Source: JALSRK01 sp964461995 (GTDB lineage Bacteria > Acidobacteriota > Terriglobia > Bryobacterales > Bryobacteraceae). Taken from it: DNA of 64,000 nucleotides. Numbering within the stretch: the first letter of the stretch is position 1; each line of letters begins with the position of its first letter. Positions 32,346 through 41,467 of the stretch are shown one piece after another. The position numbers and the translations under genes were made by a program. The notes beneath the pieces are model-generated. The model was not told where the DNA came from, searched no databases, and saw nothing but the letters and a program-made list of their open reading frames with translations. The stretch lies in the NCBI GenBank assembly GCA_964461995.1, contig CAYWXL010000014.1:1-64000 (forward strand), written 5' to 3'.

Positions 32346-35087
32346 TCAAAAGCCCAATTGCAGCGTGAAGCGGAACGCGCGCCCGTCGTTCAGCGTGTTC
32401 GTGATGACGGCGAAGTCGCGCGAACTCAAGCTACGGCCCGGTTCAGCGAACTGCGGATGGTTCAGCAGGTTGAGGGACTCGGCGCGGAACAACAGCGAAC
32501 TCTCGCCCTTCAAATTCCAGCGCTTGGAGATGCCGGCGTTGATGTTGGCGATACCGTCCTTGCGGAAGGTGTTGCGACCGAGGTTGCCCCGGGTATCGGT
32601 GGGCTTGATGGTGGTGAAGGCCGAGCGCGGGAGGCGGGCCACGGAGGTGTCCGGATCGTCGATGGAACGGCCGAGGATGGAGGGATCGAGCAGGATCGGG
32701 TTGTCGCTGCTCTCGCCGTCCACGTTCCCCCAACCGGGGGCGTCCGAGCCAGCCCGGACGCCGAACGGGGTGCCCGACTTCGCCAGCACGACCGCGCTGA
32801 TCTGCCAGCCGCCGAAGACTGCCCGCAGCCAACCGTCCGTGGCCGGGACGGGAGCTTCGTAGTTGAAGCGCAGCAGCATGGCGTGGGGCTGGTCGAAGCG
32901 GCTAAGGCCCTTCATTTCGGCCTGGTAGGCGAATTCCGAGGGGGCGCGGGCGATACGGCTGTCGCGGCCCGAGGCTGTGTTCGTGTAGTCGGAACCGATG
33001 TCGAGAGCTTTGCTGAACCAGTAAGACCAATCAATGTTCCAGCCGCGCCACCGGGGGATTCGCAAAACCACTTTCGCCGCGTCGAAGTAACCGCGGGAGC
33101 CGTTGTGGATGTAGTAGATCGTGTAGTAGCGCTTGTCGGGCCGGCGCAGGTTCACAGTGCGCGTGGTCTGTGGGATTCCCGGTACCGGGCGGGCGCGGTT
33201 CAAGTGCCAAGTCGCCAACAGCTTGTGGGCGCGGCTGCCCACGTAACCCAAATCCAGCCGCCAGCCGCGGGGCAGCTCGAACTCCCAGGAGAAGGTGTAG
33301 AGGTGCTCGTAAGGGGTGCGAAGGTCGCTGGCCAGGCGGTAGATGGAGCTGCGCGCATCCTTCTTCAGGTCCTCGGGGTTGAGGTTGCCGAGGGGATCGG
33401 ACAGCTTCGGGGCGCGGATGGAGAGGGTGATGTTGCCCGGCGGGTTGAAGCGCGACTGCATGAACGTCGCCGGGAAGATTTCCCCGTATTGGATGGTGTA
33501 GGCGGCGCGGATCGTTCCCCAGCCGGCAGGCAGGCGCCAAGCGAGGCCGAAGGTCGGGGCCCAGTTGTTCCAGTCCGAGGGGTAAGGGATGTCGCTGAGT
33601 TCGTTGACCTCGGTAGGTCGGGTGGAAGGCTCGAAGCGCAATCCCAAGCTGAGGGTGAGGTTGGGGGACGCCTTCCAGTCGTCGCCCACGTAGAATTGGG
33701 CGCCCCAGTCGCGGAAGCCCCGGTGGACGTTGCCGAGAGCGACCAGGTAGACCGAAGGCGTGCCCATGCGCAGGTTGTCCACGGTATCGCGGCCGAAGTC
33801 GCGCCGGAACGAAAAGAGCCCGCGGTGCTCGTTGCTTTCCCAACCGTTGATTTGCCGGCGGAGCAGCTCGAAGCCGGCGGTAAGGGTGTGGTTGCCTTTG
33901 ACCTGGCGGAGCCGGCCGGCGTAGCGGAAAAGATTCTGCGCGCGGTCGATGGGGATATTGCCGCCGGGACCGATGGATTCGAGTTCGCGGGAGAAGAGGT
34001 AGAAGGTGCCGAGCGAGGTTTCCTCGGGCACCAGCAGCGAGCCGATGCGGTCGAAGCCCGCCGACAGGTCCGACGTCGTCATCGCCGACCAGCTCCGCGT
34101 CCAGGTGATGCGCGCCCGATGGTTGCGCGTGGTGGTGTCGGGGTTCTGGCCGCCGACGAGCTGGAAGGCCTCGACGCGCTGCAGCATGAACTGATAGCGG
34201 AGCACGAGGCGGTCGCGCGGGCTGAGCGACTGGTCGAGGGTGGCTCCAATGCGGTCGTTGTTGATGTTCTGAGGCGCGTTGGTGTTCAGAGCCCGCGGGT
34301 TGATGTCGGTGCGGTTAGGCAGCTCGGCGGGGTAGGCCCCGAGGATCGCCTCGACGATCTTGCGGTCGTCGGGGTCCGTGGTGAGAGGGGTCCGCTCGTC
34401 GGCCGCCGGGACCAGGACATTGCCGTTCACCTGGCCGCGGAGCTTGCGCTGGCTCGCCTCGAGGGTCCAGTGGGCCCCGCGCCAGCCGGGGATGCCGATG
34501 GTCAATCCATAGTCGTTCGTGCGGGCCGGCTGTACGTCGCCGACCTGGAAGAAAGACCGGGCGTTGAAGACGCTGTTTTCGTGAGCCCAAAACAGGTCGC
34601 CGTGAAAACCGGCGCCGGGCCGCGGCGCAACGTGAAGGGGTTCGCCGGGGCGCCCGCCGAACTCTCTGCCAAAATACCTGCGATCCACCCGGAACTCGCG
34701 GATCACGGTGGCGGTAGTGCCCATGCGCTGGTTGAGTTCCTTCAGGACGTTGTTGTCGATAAGGGTAAGGCGGACGTTCTCGTTGCGCCGGGCCTCGCCG
34801 CCCTCGGCGTTCACCTCGCCAAGCAGATTTAGCTCAGTACGTTCCTGGGCGACGGGCTCCTCCGGGTCCGCCGGAGAGTCTTCGGGTTCGCCGGTGGAAC
34901 CCTCTCCGCTTTGCCGGTCGGTTTCGTTGGCCGTTACGGACTCTCGCGGGTTTGCACGCCCAGTCTGGGGCGCTTGGGCAGAAAAAGCGGACGCCGCTCC
35001 GAGAAAAACAAAAAGGACTAACCAATGCACCACTTGAAAGGATATGCCGCCCGAGGCGCGGCTGCCAAGGGCGGGCGGGCCGCGCAC
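32346..35087 (-). CDS. Oar-like outer-membrane beta-barrel lacking an evident plug
   Basis: A 913-residue protein, signal-peptide region WLVLFVFLGAASAFSAQA, then an acidic Pro/Glu-rich linker and a long beta-barrel with Oar-type features (FYVGDDWKASPNLTLSLGLRFEP, RAHKLLATWHLNRARP, and the terminal RFTLQLGF). No carboxypeptidase-regulatory domain and no clear TonB-box or plug segment are visible before the barrel, unlike usual acidobacterial Oar proteins. The GTG start at 35087 is the longest frame; a GTG at 35033 or 35030 would give a more typical signal peptide. It abuts the DHS-like gene convergently. Confidence 0.8.
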   Translation of the reverse strand: MRGPPALGSRASGGISFQVVHWLVLFVFLGAASAFSAQAPQTGRANPRESVTANETDRQSGEGSTGEPEDSPADPEEPVAQERTELNLLGEVNAEGGEARRNENVRLTLIDNNVLKELNQRMGTTATVIREFRVDRRYFGREFGGRPGEPLHVAPRPGAGFHGDLFWAHENSVFNARSFFQVGDVQPARTNDYGLTIGIPGWRGAHWTLEASQRKLRGQVNGNVLVPAADERTPLTTDPDDRKIVEAILGAYPAELPNRTDINPRALNTNAPQNINNDRIGATLDQSLSPRDRLVLRYQFMLQRVEAFQLVGGQNPDTTTRNHRARITWTRSWSAMTTSDLSAGFDRIGSLLVPEETSLGTFYLFSRELESIGPGGNIPIDRAQNLFRYAGRLRQVKGNHTLTAGFELLRRQINGWESNEHRGLFSFRRDFGRDTVDNLRMGTPSVYLVALGNVHRGFRDWGAQFYVGDDWKASPNLTLSLGLRFEPSTRPTEVNELSDIPYPSDWNNWAPTFGLAWRLPAGWGTIRAAYTIQYGEIFPATFMQSRFNPPGNITLSIRAPKLSDPLGNLNPEDLKKDARSSIYRLASDLRTPYEHLYTFSWEFELPRGWRLDLGYVGSRAHKLLATWHLNRARPVPGIPQTTRTVNLRRPDKRYYTIYYIHNGSRGYFDAAKVVLRIPRWRGWNIDWSYWFSKALDIGSDYTNTASGRDSRIARAPSEFAYQAEMKGLSRFDQPHAMLLRFNYEAPVPATDGWLRAVFGGWQISAVVLAKSGTPFGVRAGSDAPGWGNVDGESSDNPILLDPSILGRSIDDPDTSVARLPRSAFTTIKPTDTRGNLGRNTFRKDGIANINAGISKRWNLKGESSLLFRAESLNLLNHPQFAEPGRSLSSRDFAVITNTLNDGRAFRFTLQLGF

Positions 35088-35194
35088 GCGCGAAACGCGG
35101 TGGTTCCGCGGGCAGCCGGCGCCGGAAGCAGACGTAAAGGACGGTTTCCGGAGAATCCACAGTGCGCCGGGGCGCGTCTGGTAGGATAGCCGTT

Positions 35195-35908
35195 GTGCGC
35201 GTCAAGGTCCTCTTTTTCGGCATGTTGAAGGACATCGCCGGCCGCTCGAACGAAGTCGTCGATGTGCCCGATGGGGCTACGGTCGGTGACGTTTTCGAGC
35301 ACTTCGCCGACAGCTTTCCGCGTTTGAAAGAGTACCAGAAAAGCATCCTGATGGCGCGGAACCAGGAGTTCGCCCGCCCAGAAGAGCCGGTGGCGCCTGA
35401 GGACGAGATCGCCTTCATGCCGCCAGTGAGCGGGGGCTCTGCGGAACGCGAGAGCATCACTCCGGAGGGACATTTCTTCGCCTTGACGCGGAGGCCGATC
35501 GACGCGGGGGCGCTGAAGGAACTTCTGCTGCAAGGCTCTGACGGGGCGGTGGTCGTCTTCGAGGGCGTGGCCCGCAACAATACGCGTGGGCGGCCGACCC
35601 GGCATCTGGACTATGAGTGCTATGAGCCGCTCGCTTTGAAGACGATGGCGCGGCTGGGCGGCGAAATCGCGGCAACGCATGAGATCGGGCGGATCGGGAT
35701 TGTCCACCGGCTGGGCCGGATCGAAATCGGCGAGACGAGCGTTGCGATCGTGGTCACTGCGCCCCACCGGAAGGCGGCGTTCGCGGCTGCCTCGGAAGCC
35801 ATCGACCGTTTGAAGAAGACCGTGCCGATCTGGAAGAAGGAATACTTTGAAGACGGCGAGGTGTGGGTGGAGGGAGAGTGGGACGACAGCGTCCTGCCGG
35901 CAAGATGA
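35195..35908 (+). CDS. MoaD-MoaE fusion (molybdopterin synthase)
   Basis: A 237-residue fusion. Residues 1-81 are MoaD-like, with the C-terminal Gly80-Gly81 (PPVSGG) now internal. Residues about 95-237 are MoaE with VVVFEGVARNNTRG, the catalytic-type KKEYFEDGEVWVEG and conserved basic residues. It converts cPMP to molybdopterin by sulfur transfer from the MoaD Gly-Gly thiocarboxylate. The GTG at 35195 lies seven bases after a TAGGAT -10-like box; a longer GTG start at 35162 is possible. Fusions like mycobacterial MoaX are cleaved after the Gly-Gly. Confidence 0.9.
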   Translation: MRVKVLFFGMLKDIAGRSNEVVDVPDGATVGDVFEHFADSFPRLKEYQKSILMARNQEFARPEEPVAPEDEIAFMPPVSGGSAERESITPEGHFFALTRRPIDAGALKELLLQGSDGAVVVFEGVARNNTRGRPTRHLDYECYEPLALKTMARLGGEIAATHEIGRIGIVHRLGRIEIGETSVAIVVTAPHRKAAFAAASEAIDRLKKTVPIWKKEYFEDGEVWVEGEWDDSVLPAR

Positions 35909-36882
35909 CGATTCGTTCCGCGGCAGCCGTGCTCTTGATGTGGGCGAGTCTCGTTCCGGGCCAGTCCGAACAGAGGCAGAAAGGCCCCGTGTTCCATGTC
36001 GATGTGGAGCTGGTGCGCCTGCTGGCCACCGTCAAGGATGCAGCGGGCAATCCAGTGGGGACGCTGGAGCGGGACGATTTCACCGTCTACGACAACGGAG
36101 TGCCGCAAGAGATCGCGCTATTCGAGCGCCGGACATCCCAGCCGCTTTCGGTGGCTCTGCTCGTAGATACGAGCGCCTCGACGGCGGCGAAGCTCAAACA
36201 GGGAATCGCCTCAGTCATGCGTTTCCTGCGAGCCCTGCTGCGGGAGGGCAATCCGGCGGACAGGGTGATGCTCTACAGTTTCAACGACGACGTCATTCTG
36301 GAAAGTGGGCTCACCCGGCGCTTGAACCGCATCGAAAAGAAGCTGAAGAGACTCAAAGGGGCGTCGGGAACGTCGCTGTACGACGCGTTGTTCTTCGCCT
36401 CCCGGGCGCTCGAGCGCCGGCCCGGGCGTCGGGTGATCATCGTTGTTTCCGACGGGGCCGACACGACCAGCGTCAAAAGCTATCGTGACGCGCTTCGGAT
36501 GGCGCACGACGCCGACGCCGTCATCTACGGCATCGCGATCGTCCCTGTCACAAATGATCCGGGACGCCACATCGCGGGCGAGAACGCGATGAAAAGCCTT
36601 TGCCGCGCCACCGGGGGCCGGGTGATCGCCGCGGCTCTGGAAGAGGGACTCGACGAGGCCTTCGCTTCCATCCTCCGGGATTTGCGTACGCAGTACTTGA
36701 TCGGATACTATCCTCGCAACGTTCCTTACGCGACGGACCCGTTTCACCGGATCGAGGTCCGCCTGCGGCGCGGCGATTTGCGGGTCATCACGCGCACTGG
36801 CTATTATGGGGAGTACAAGGATCCCAAACCCCGGGAAGCCAGTTCAACAGGACCAGCTCACAGACCCCGGCAGCAGGAGTAA
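35905..36882 (+). CDS. VWA-domain secreted protein (acidobacterial type)
   Basis: A 325-residue exported protein with a signal peptide (to about 20). An N-terminal domain (VELVRLLATVKDAAGNPVGTLERDDFTVYDNG) typical of the acidobacterial VWFA-related family is followed by a von Willebrand A domain with the MIDAS DTSAS, GTSLYDAL and VSDGADT. It probably binds proteins in the envelope via Mg2+. The ATG overlaps the stop of the Moa fusion by 4 bp. A strong marker for Acidobacteria. Confidence 0.88.
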   Translation: MTIRSAAAVLLMWASLVPGQSEQRQKGPVFHVDVELVRLLATVKDAAGNPVGTLERDDFTVYDNGVPQEIALFERRTSQPLSVALLVDTSASTAAKLKQGIASVMRFLRALLREGNPADRVMLYSFNDDVILESGLTRRLNRIEKKLKRLKGASGTSLYDALFFASRALERRPGRRVIIVVSDGADTTSVKSYRDALRMAHDADAVIYGIAIVPVTNDPGRHIAGENAMKSLCRATGGRVIAAALEEGLDEAFASILRDLRTQYLIGYYPRNVPYATDPFHRIEVRLRRGDLRVITRTGYYGEYKDPKPREASSTGPAHRPRQQE

Positions 36883-36884
36883 CT

Positions 36885-37172
36885 GTGGCCAAAACCGCCA
36901 AACAGGCCTCCAAGAAGGCCACCAAGACGAAGAAAAAAGCGAAACCGCCGGTCAAGAACCGGGCCCCGGAGCATACCTACGAAGAGGTCCGATACATCAA
37001 GTACCTGATCGATAACCAGATCCCGATCCGGGTGCGGCTGGCCGACAATGAGGACGTCGAAGGCACAATCGAGTATTACGACGCCAGCTTCATCCGCCTG
37101 ACGCGCACCGACGCGCCCAACTTGTTCATCTTCAAGCACGACATCAAGTACCTTTACGAGATTCCTGAATAG
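36885..37172 (+). CDS. hfq: Hfq-like Sm RNA-binding protein
   Basis: A 95-residue protein with a Lys/Ala-rich N-terminal extension (residues 1-28), then an Sm fold: IPIRVRLADNEDVEGTIEYYD (Sm1) and FIFKHDIKYLYE (Sm2) with the KH pair of Hfq. The NG and DQF positions of typical Hfq are replaced (NE, DAS), so it is divergent. It should act as an RNA chaperone pairing sRNAs with mRNAs. GTG at 36885 with AGGAG seven bases upstream. Confidence 0.75.
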   Translation: MAKTAKQASKKATKTKKKAKPPVKNRAPEHTYEEVRYIKYLIDNQIPIRVRLADNEDVEGTIEYYDASFIRLTRTDAPNLFIFKHDIKYLYEIPE

Positions 37173-37187
37173 GACCGGCGCCTTGGA

Positions 37188-38009
37188 ATGGCTTCTTACC
37201 TGGAAACCGCAATCGAGATCGCCCACGAGGCCGGCGCGCTGCTGGCGCACCACTTCGAGCGGCGGGTCAGCGTCGAGTACAAGGGGGCGCATGACCTGGT
37301 GACGGTGGCAGACCGGGCCTCGGAGACGCTGGTCGTCGAGCGCCTGAAGTCGTATTTCCCCACGCACTCCATCGTCGGCGAGGAGACGGGCAGCCACGAC
37401 GGAACCTCGGAGTACCGCTGGTACGTCGACCCGCTCGATGGCACAACGAACTTCGCGCACGGCTTCCCGATCTTCAACGTCACGCTGGCGCTGGAGCGCA
37501 GCGACGAGATCATCGCCGGAGTGGTCTACGACCCGGTACATCAGGAGATGTTCGCAGCGGAACTCGGCGGCGGGGCGTATCTGAACAACCGGCGGATCCA
37601 CGTCTCGACGGTGGACGCCTTCGAGGAGAGCCTCTTCGCCACCGGCTTCCCGAACTGGCGGCGGCACAAGGACGTCAACGTGCACTTCTTCCACCAGATC
37701 GGGATGCTGACCCACGGCGTGAGGCGCGCCGGAGCGGCGGCGATCGATCTGGCCTGGGTGGCCTGCGGCCGTCTGGAGGGCTTCTGGGAGTTCGGGCTGA
37801 ACCCTTGGGATGTGGCGGCGGGCATCCTACTGGTGACCGAAGCCGGCGGCAAGGTCACTGACATGAAAGGGGTTCCGAACCGCCTGGGGCGTCCGAACAT
37901 TCTGGCGACGAACGGACGCGTGCACGACGCTACGGTGGAACTGTTCGGCGAGGTCTTCGAAGGCCGTTACCGGATGCCCATCCCGCCTCTTCCCACGCCT
38001 GCAAGCTGA
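37188..38009 (+). CDS. suhB: inositol monophosphatase family protein
   Basis: A 273-residue Mg2+-dependent phosphatase. Motifs GEETGSHDG, DPLDGTTNF and WDVAAGILL supply the metal ligands. Bacterial members dephosphorylate inositol-1-phosphate and related substrates; SuhB of E. coli also acts in rRNA transcription. It lies 15 bp after the Hfq-like gene and 65 bp before trpC. Complete and cytosolic. Confidence 0.9.
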   Translation: MASYLETAIEIAHEAGALLAHHFERRVSVEYKGAHDLVTVADRASETLVVERLKSYFPTHSIVGEETGSHDGTSEYRWYVDPLDGTTNFAHGFPIFNVTLALERSDEIIAGVVYDPVHQEMFAAELGGGAYLNNRRIHVSTVDAFEESLFATGFPNWRRHKDVNVHFFHQIGMLTHGVRRAGAAAIDLAWVACGRLEGFWEFGLNPWDVAAGILLVTEAGGKVTDMKGVPNRLGRPNILATNGRVHDATVELFGEVFEGRYRMPIPPLPTPAS

Positions 38010-38056
38010 ATTCTCGAGCGCCCGCGCCGTTGGGCGGCCCCGGGAAACGGGCGTGG

Positions 38057-38062
38057 TAGGAT
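38057..38062 (+). promoter_or_regulatory. -10-like TAGGAT before trpC
   Basis: TAGGAT ends 12 bases before the trpC ATG at 38075. A promoter here would give the aromatic operon a leader of about five bases, leaving no space for a trp attenuator. Confidence 0.4.
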
Positions 38063-38074
38063 GAGATTTTCCCA

Positions 38075-38860
38075 ATGGATCCAAGGGTTCCGGACATCCT
38101 GGCGCGTATCGTCGCCGGCAAAAGGGCGGAGCTGGGCGCGCTCGCGAGCCGCCGCGCGGAACTGGAGCGCCGCGCCTTGGAACGGATGTCCGATCGCCGG
38201 GACTTCCGGGCCGCCGTGGGGAGCCGGACGCCCGCCATCATCGCCGAGATCAAGAAAGCTTCCCCGAGCAAGGGGCTGCTGGCCGGGGACTTCGACCCGG
38301 CCCGCATGGCCCGGGCCTATGAGGCGGGAGGAGCCGCAGCGCTTTCGGTGCTCACCGACGCGAGGCATTTCCAGGGCAGCCTGGCCGATCTGGAGACGGC
38401 CCGGGCGGCGGCGGAGCTTCCCGTGCTGCGCAAGGATTTCACCATCGACGAGCTCCACGTGCTCGAGGCTGCCGCTCACGGGGCGGACGCGATCTTACTC
38501 ATTGCAGCCGTGCTCAGCGAGGCCGAGATGCGGCGCTTCCGCGAACTGGCCGGGAAGTTCGCCATGGCGGCGCTCGTCGAGGTTCACGAGGAGTGCGAAC
38601 TGGAGGCCGCGATCGCCTCGGGCGCCACGATCATTGGCGTGAACAACCGCAACCTGCACACCTTCGAAGTGACGCTAGAGACTTCCCTGCGGCTGGCGGC
38701 GAAGATCCCCGGCGGAGTGGTGCGCGTCAGCGAGAGCGGCATTCACTCGGCGGCGGACATCGAGACGCTACAGGAAGCCGGCTACCAGGCGTTCCTGGTT
38801 GGGGAGCATCTGATGAGGTCCGCCGATCCGGCCCAGGCGGTGCGGGCGCTGGCGTCATGA
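38075..38860 (+). CDS. trpC: indole-3-glycerol phosphate synthase
   Basis: A 261-residue TIM barrel catalysing ring closure of CdRP to indole-3-glycerol phosphate. IAEIKKASPSKG (50s), VLRKDFTID and IIGVNNRNL carry the active-site Lys/Glu/Asn. It is first in the seven-gene aromatic cluster and its TGA overlaps trpF's ATG. The anthranilate genes trpE, trpG and trpD are not in the window. Confidence 0.97.
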   Translation: MDPRVPDILARIVAGKRAELGALASRRAELERRALERMSDRRDFRAAVGSRTPAIIAEIKKASPSKGLLAGDFDPARMARAYEAGGAAALSVLTDARHFQGSLADLETARAAAELPVLRKDFTIDELHVLEAAAHGADAILLIAAVLSEAEMRRFRELAGKFAMAALVEVHEECELEAAIASGATIIGVNNRNLHTFEVTLETSLRLAAKIPGGVVRVSESGIHSAADIETLQEAGYQAFLVGEHLMRSADPAQAVRALAS

Positions 38861-39453
38861 TCGTGAAGATCTGCGGGATCACGAACCCCGAGGACCTGAA
38901 GGTTGCTGTGGAGGCCGGAGCGAACGCGGTGGGGTTTAACTTCTTCCCGCGGAGCCCGCGCTACGTGACGCCGGAGCGGGCGGCGGCGCTGGCGCGGCAG
39001 GTCCCGGCGGAGGTCTTGAAGGTGGGCGTGTTCGTGAACGAGCCGGCGGAGCGGATTCAGGCCGTCGCCGCCGAAGCGGGCCTCGACGTGGCTCAACTGC
39101 ATGGGGACTGTGGCGTGCCAGCGGGACTCCGCATCTGGCGCGCCGTGGCGGTGGGGCCGGATTTCGATCCTGCGGCACTGGCCGGCAGCGAAGCCGAGGC
39201 GTTCCTGCTCGACGCGCCGGCCGGAGACCTCTACGGCGGGACCGGGCGGACCTTCGACTGGGGCCGGGCCGAGGGCCTGGGGGTGAAGTTCGTCCTGGCC
39301 GGCGGCCTGGGACCGGACAACGTTGCTGAGGCGGTGCGGCGCTTGCGGCCCTGGGGCGTGGACGCTTGCTCGCGGCTGGAGGCGGCGCCCGGACGCAAAG
39401 ACCCTGAAAAGGTCCGGGCGTTCGTGCGGACGGCGCTGGGAGCGATCGAATAA
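38857..39453 (+). CDS. trpF: phosphoribosylanthranilate isomerase
   Basis: A 198-residue TIM barrel isomerising PRA to CdRP. It begins VKICGIT with the catalytic Cys, has AQLHGDC, and ends with the LAGGLGPDNV phosphate-binding loop and VDACSRLEAAPGRKD. The usual VDVSSGVE is here VDACSRLE, a change within the final loop. ATGA overlap with trpC. Confidence 0.95.
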   Translation: MIVKICGITNPEDLKVAVEAGANAVGFNFFPRSPRYVTPERAAALARQVPAEVLKVGVFVNEPAERIQAVAAEAGLDVAQLHGDCGVPAGLRIWRAVAVGPDFDPAALAGSEAEAFLLDAPAGDLYGGTGRTFDWGRAEGLGVKFVLAGGLGPDNVAEAVRRLRPWGVDACSRLEAAPGRKDPEKVRAFVRTALGAIE

Positions 39454-40667
39454 TGGCAAGCCAAGCAAGACAACCGGACGAAAGGGGGCACTTCGGCCCC
39501 TACGGCGGGCGCTTCGTCCCGGAAGTGCTGATGGCGCCGCTCGAAGAGCTGGAGCGGGCGTATCTGGAGGCGCGGGAAGATCCGGAATTCCAGCGGGAGC
39601 TCGAAGACCTGTTGCGGCACTATGCCGGGCGCCCGACGCCGCTCTACCACGCCCAGCGGCTTTCCGAGAGCCTGGGCGGAGCCCGGATCTACTTGAAACG
39701 CGAGGACCTGCTGCACACCGGGGCCCACAAGATCAACAATTGCCTGGGGCAAATCCTGCTGGCGCGGCGGATGGGCAAGAGACGCATCATCGCCGAGACA
39801 GGTGCCGGCCAGCACGGAGTGGCGACGGCCACCGTGGCGGCGCTGTTCGGTATGGAGTGCACCGTCTACATGGGCGTCGAGGACATGGAGCGCCAGCGGC
39901 TCAACGTCTTCCGCATGCGCCTGCTCGGCGCGAAGGTGGTGGGTGTGGACGCCGGCAGCCGCACGCTGAAGGACGCCATCAGCGAGGCGATGCGGGACTG
40001 GGTGACGAACGTCAACCACACCCATTACTTGCTCGGCTCGGCACTGGGCGCGCACCCCTACCCAATGATGGTGCGGGACTTCCAGCGGGTGATCGGCGTG
40101 GAGACGCGGGGGCAGATCCTCGAGCGCGAGGGGCGGCTGCCGGACACGATCTTCGCCTGCGTGGGCGGCGGCAGCAACGCCATTGGCATCTTTCACGCGT
40201 TTCTCGATGACAAAGAGGTCCAGCTGGTGGGCGTCGAGGCCGGGGGAACGGACGACCGGCTCGGCCATCACGCCGCCCGCTTCTCGGGCGGCGCGCCGGG
40301 CGTGCTGCATGGAACCTACAGTTACCTGCTGCAAAACGAGGACGGCCAGGTGGCGCTGACGCACTCGGTTTCCGCCGGTTTGGACTACGCCTCGGTGGGG
40401 CCGGAACACGCCCTGCTGCACGACACCGGGCGGGCTGAATACACTTCCTGCCGGGACCGGGATGCGCTGGAAGCGGCGCGGCTGCTGGCGCAGACCGAGG
40501 GGATCATTCCAGCGCTCGAATCCGCCCACGCCGTGGCGGAAGCGGTGCGCCGCGCGGGTGATGCCCGGGACCAGGTCTTCGTCGTGAACCTCTCGGGCCG
40601 CGGCGACAAGGACATGGACATTTACCGGGAAAGTTTTCCGGAGCTGGACCAGGAGGTGGGCGAATGA
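39453..40667 (+). CDS. trpB: tryptophan synthase beta subunit
   Basis: A 404-residue PLP enzyme condensing indole and serine. RGHFGPYGGRFVPE at the start, the PLP lysine in LHTGAHKINN, ETGAGQHGVATA, and the PLP-phosphate loop GGGSNAIG are all intact. This is the TrpB1 type that pairs with TrpA. It overlaps trpA by 4 bp. Confidence 0.98.
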   Translation: MASQARQPDERGHFGPYGGRFVPEVLMAPLEELERAYLEAREDPEFQRELEDLLRHYAGRPTPLYHAQRLSESLGGARIYLKREDLLHTGAHKINNCLGQILLARRMGKRRIIAETGAGQHGVATATVAALFGMECTVYMGVEDMERQRLNVFRMRLLGAKVVGVDAGSRTLKDAISEAMRDWVTNVNHTHYLLGSALGAHPYPMMVRDFQRVIGVETRGQILEREGRLPDTIFACVGGGSNAIGIFHAFLDDKEVQLVGVEAGGTDDRLGHHAARFSGGAPGVLHGTYSYLLQNEDGQVALTHSVSAGLDYASVGPEHALLHDTGRAEYTSCRDRDALEAARLLAQTEGIIPALESAHAVAEAVRRAGDARDQVFVVNLSGRGDKDMDIYRESFPELDQEVGE

Positions 40668-41467
40668 CCCGCATCGGGCGGCTCTTCGAGCGTCTATGTA
40701 ACCAGGAGCGGCGGCCGGCGCTCATCGCCTATCTCACCGCGGGCGATCCCACGCTGGAGCGCACACCTTCGCTCGTCGCCGCCTTGGAGCGCGGCGGGGC
40801 GGATTTGATCGAGCTGGGCGTGCCGTTCTCGGACCCGGTGGCCGACGGACCGGTGATCCAGCGCGCTTCCGAGCGAGCGCTGCGGGCGGGAACGACGTTG
40901 CGCGGCGTGCTCGAGGCTGCTCGCCGCATCCGGGAATCGTCGGAGATTCCGATCCTCCTGTTCACCTATCTCAACCCTGCGTTACGGTATGGAATCGAGG
41001 TCCTGGCCCGGGACGCCGCGGAGGCGGGCATCGACGGCTGCCTGTTCACGGACCTGAGCGTCGAAGAGGCGGGCAGCTACGTTGCCGCCGTCCGCGCGCA
41101 GGGGCTGGACACGGTGTTCCTGGCCGCACCCACGAGTCCGCCGGAGCGCTTGCGCCGGGTGGCCGAGTATTCGACGGGCTTTGTTTACCTAGTTTCGCGG
41201 ACCGGGGTCACCGGCGAGCGCGACTCGCTGTCGGGCGCGGTGCAGCCGCTGGTGGAGTCGATGCGTAAGATCACGGAGCTGCCGCTGGCGGTGGGATTCG
41301 GCATCTCGAGACCGGAGCACGCCGCGGCGGTGGGGGCGCTGGCGGACGGCGTGGTGGTGGGCAGCGCTTTCGTCCGCCTCGTGGAAAGATATGCTGACGC
41401 CGCGGAGTTGGAGAGCCGCCTGGAAATGCTGGCGGGTGAACTGGCGGCGGCGTTGCCGCGAAAATGA
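40664..41467 (+). CDS. trpA: tryptophan synthase alpha subunit
   Basis: A 267-residue TIM barrel cleaving indole-3-glycerol phosphate. The catalytic Glu is in LIELGVPFSDPVADGPVIQ, and the Asp in GCLFTDLSVEE; GFGISRPEH is the phosphate loop. Coupled to trpB and followed by a 4-bp overlap with aroQ. Confidence 0.97.
   Translation: MTRIGRLFERLCNQERRPALIAYLTAGDPTLERTPSLVAALERGGADLIELGVPFSDPVADGPVIQRASERALRAGTTLRGVLEAARRIRESSEIPILLFTYLNPALRYGIEVLARDAAEAGIDGCLFTDLSVEEAGSYVAAVRAQGLDTVFLAAPTSPPERLRRVAEYSTGFVYLVSRTGVTGERDSLSGAVQPLVESMRKITELPLAVGFGISRPEHAAAVGALADGVVVGSAFVRLVERYADAAELESRLEMLAGELAAALPRK

Noticed and set aside
32358..34832. Open frame of 824 codons on the plus strand, opposite the Oar-like barrel
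   Set aside because: GC-rich third positions of the true gene keep the antisense frame open. It reads as low-complexity Val/Gly/Ala/Glu sequence, has no family motif and no ribosome site.
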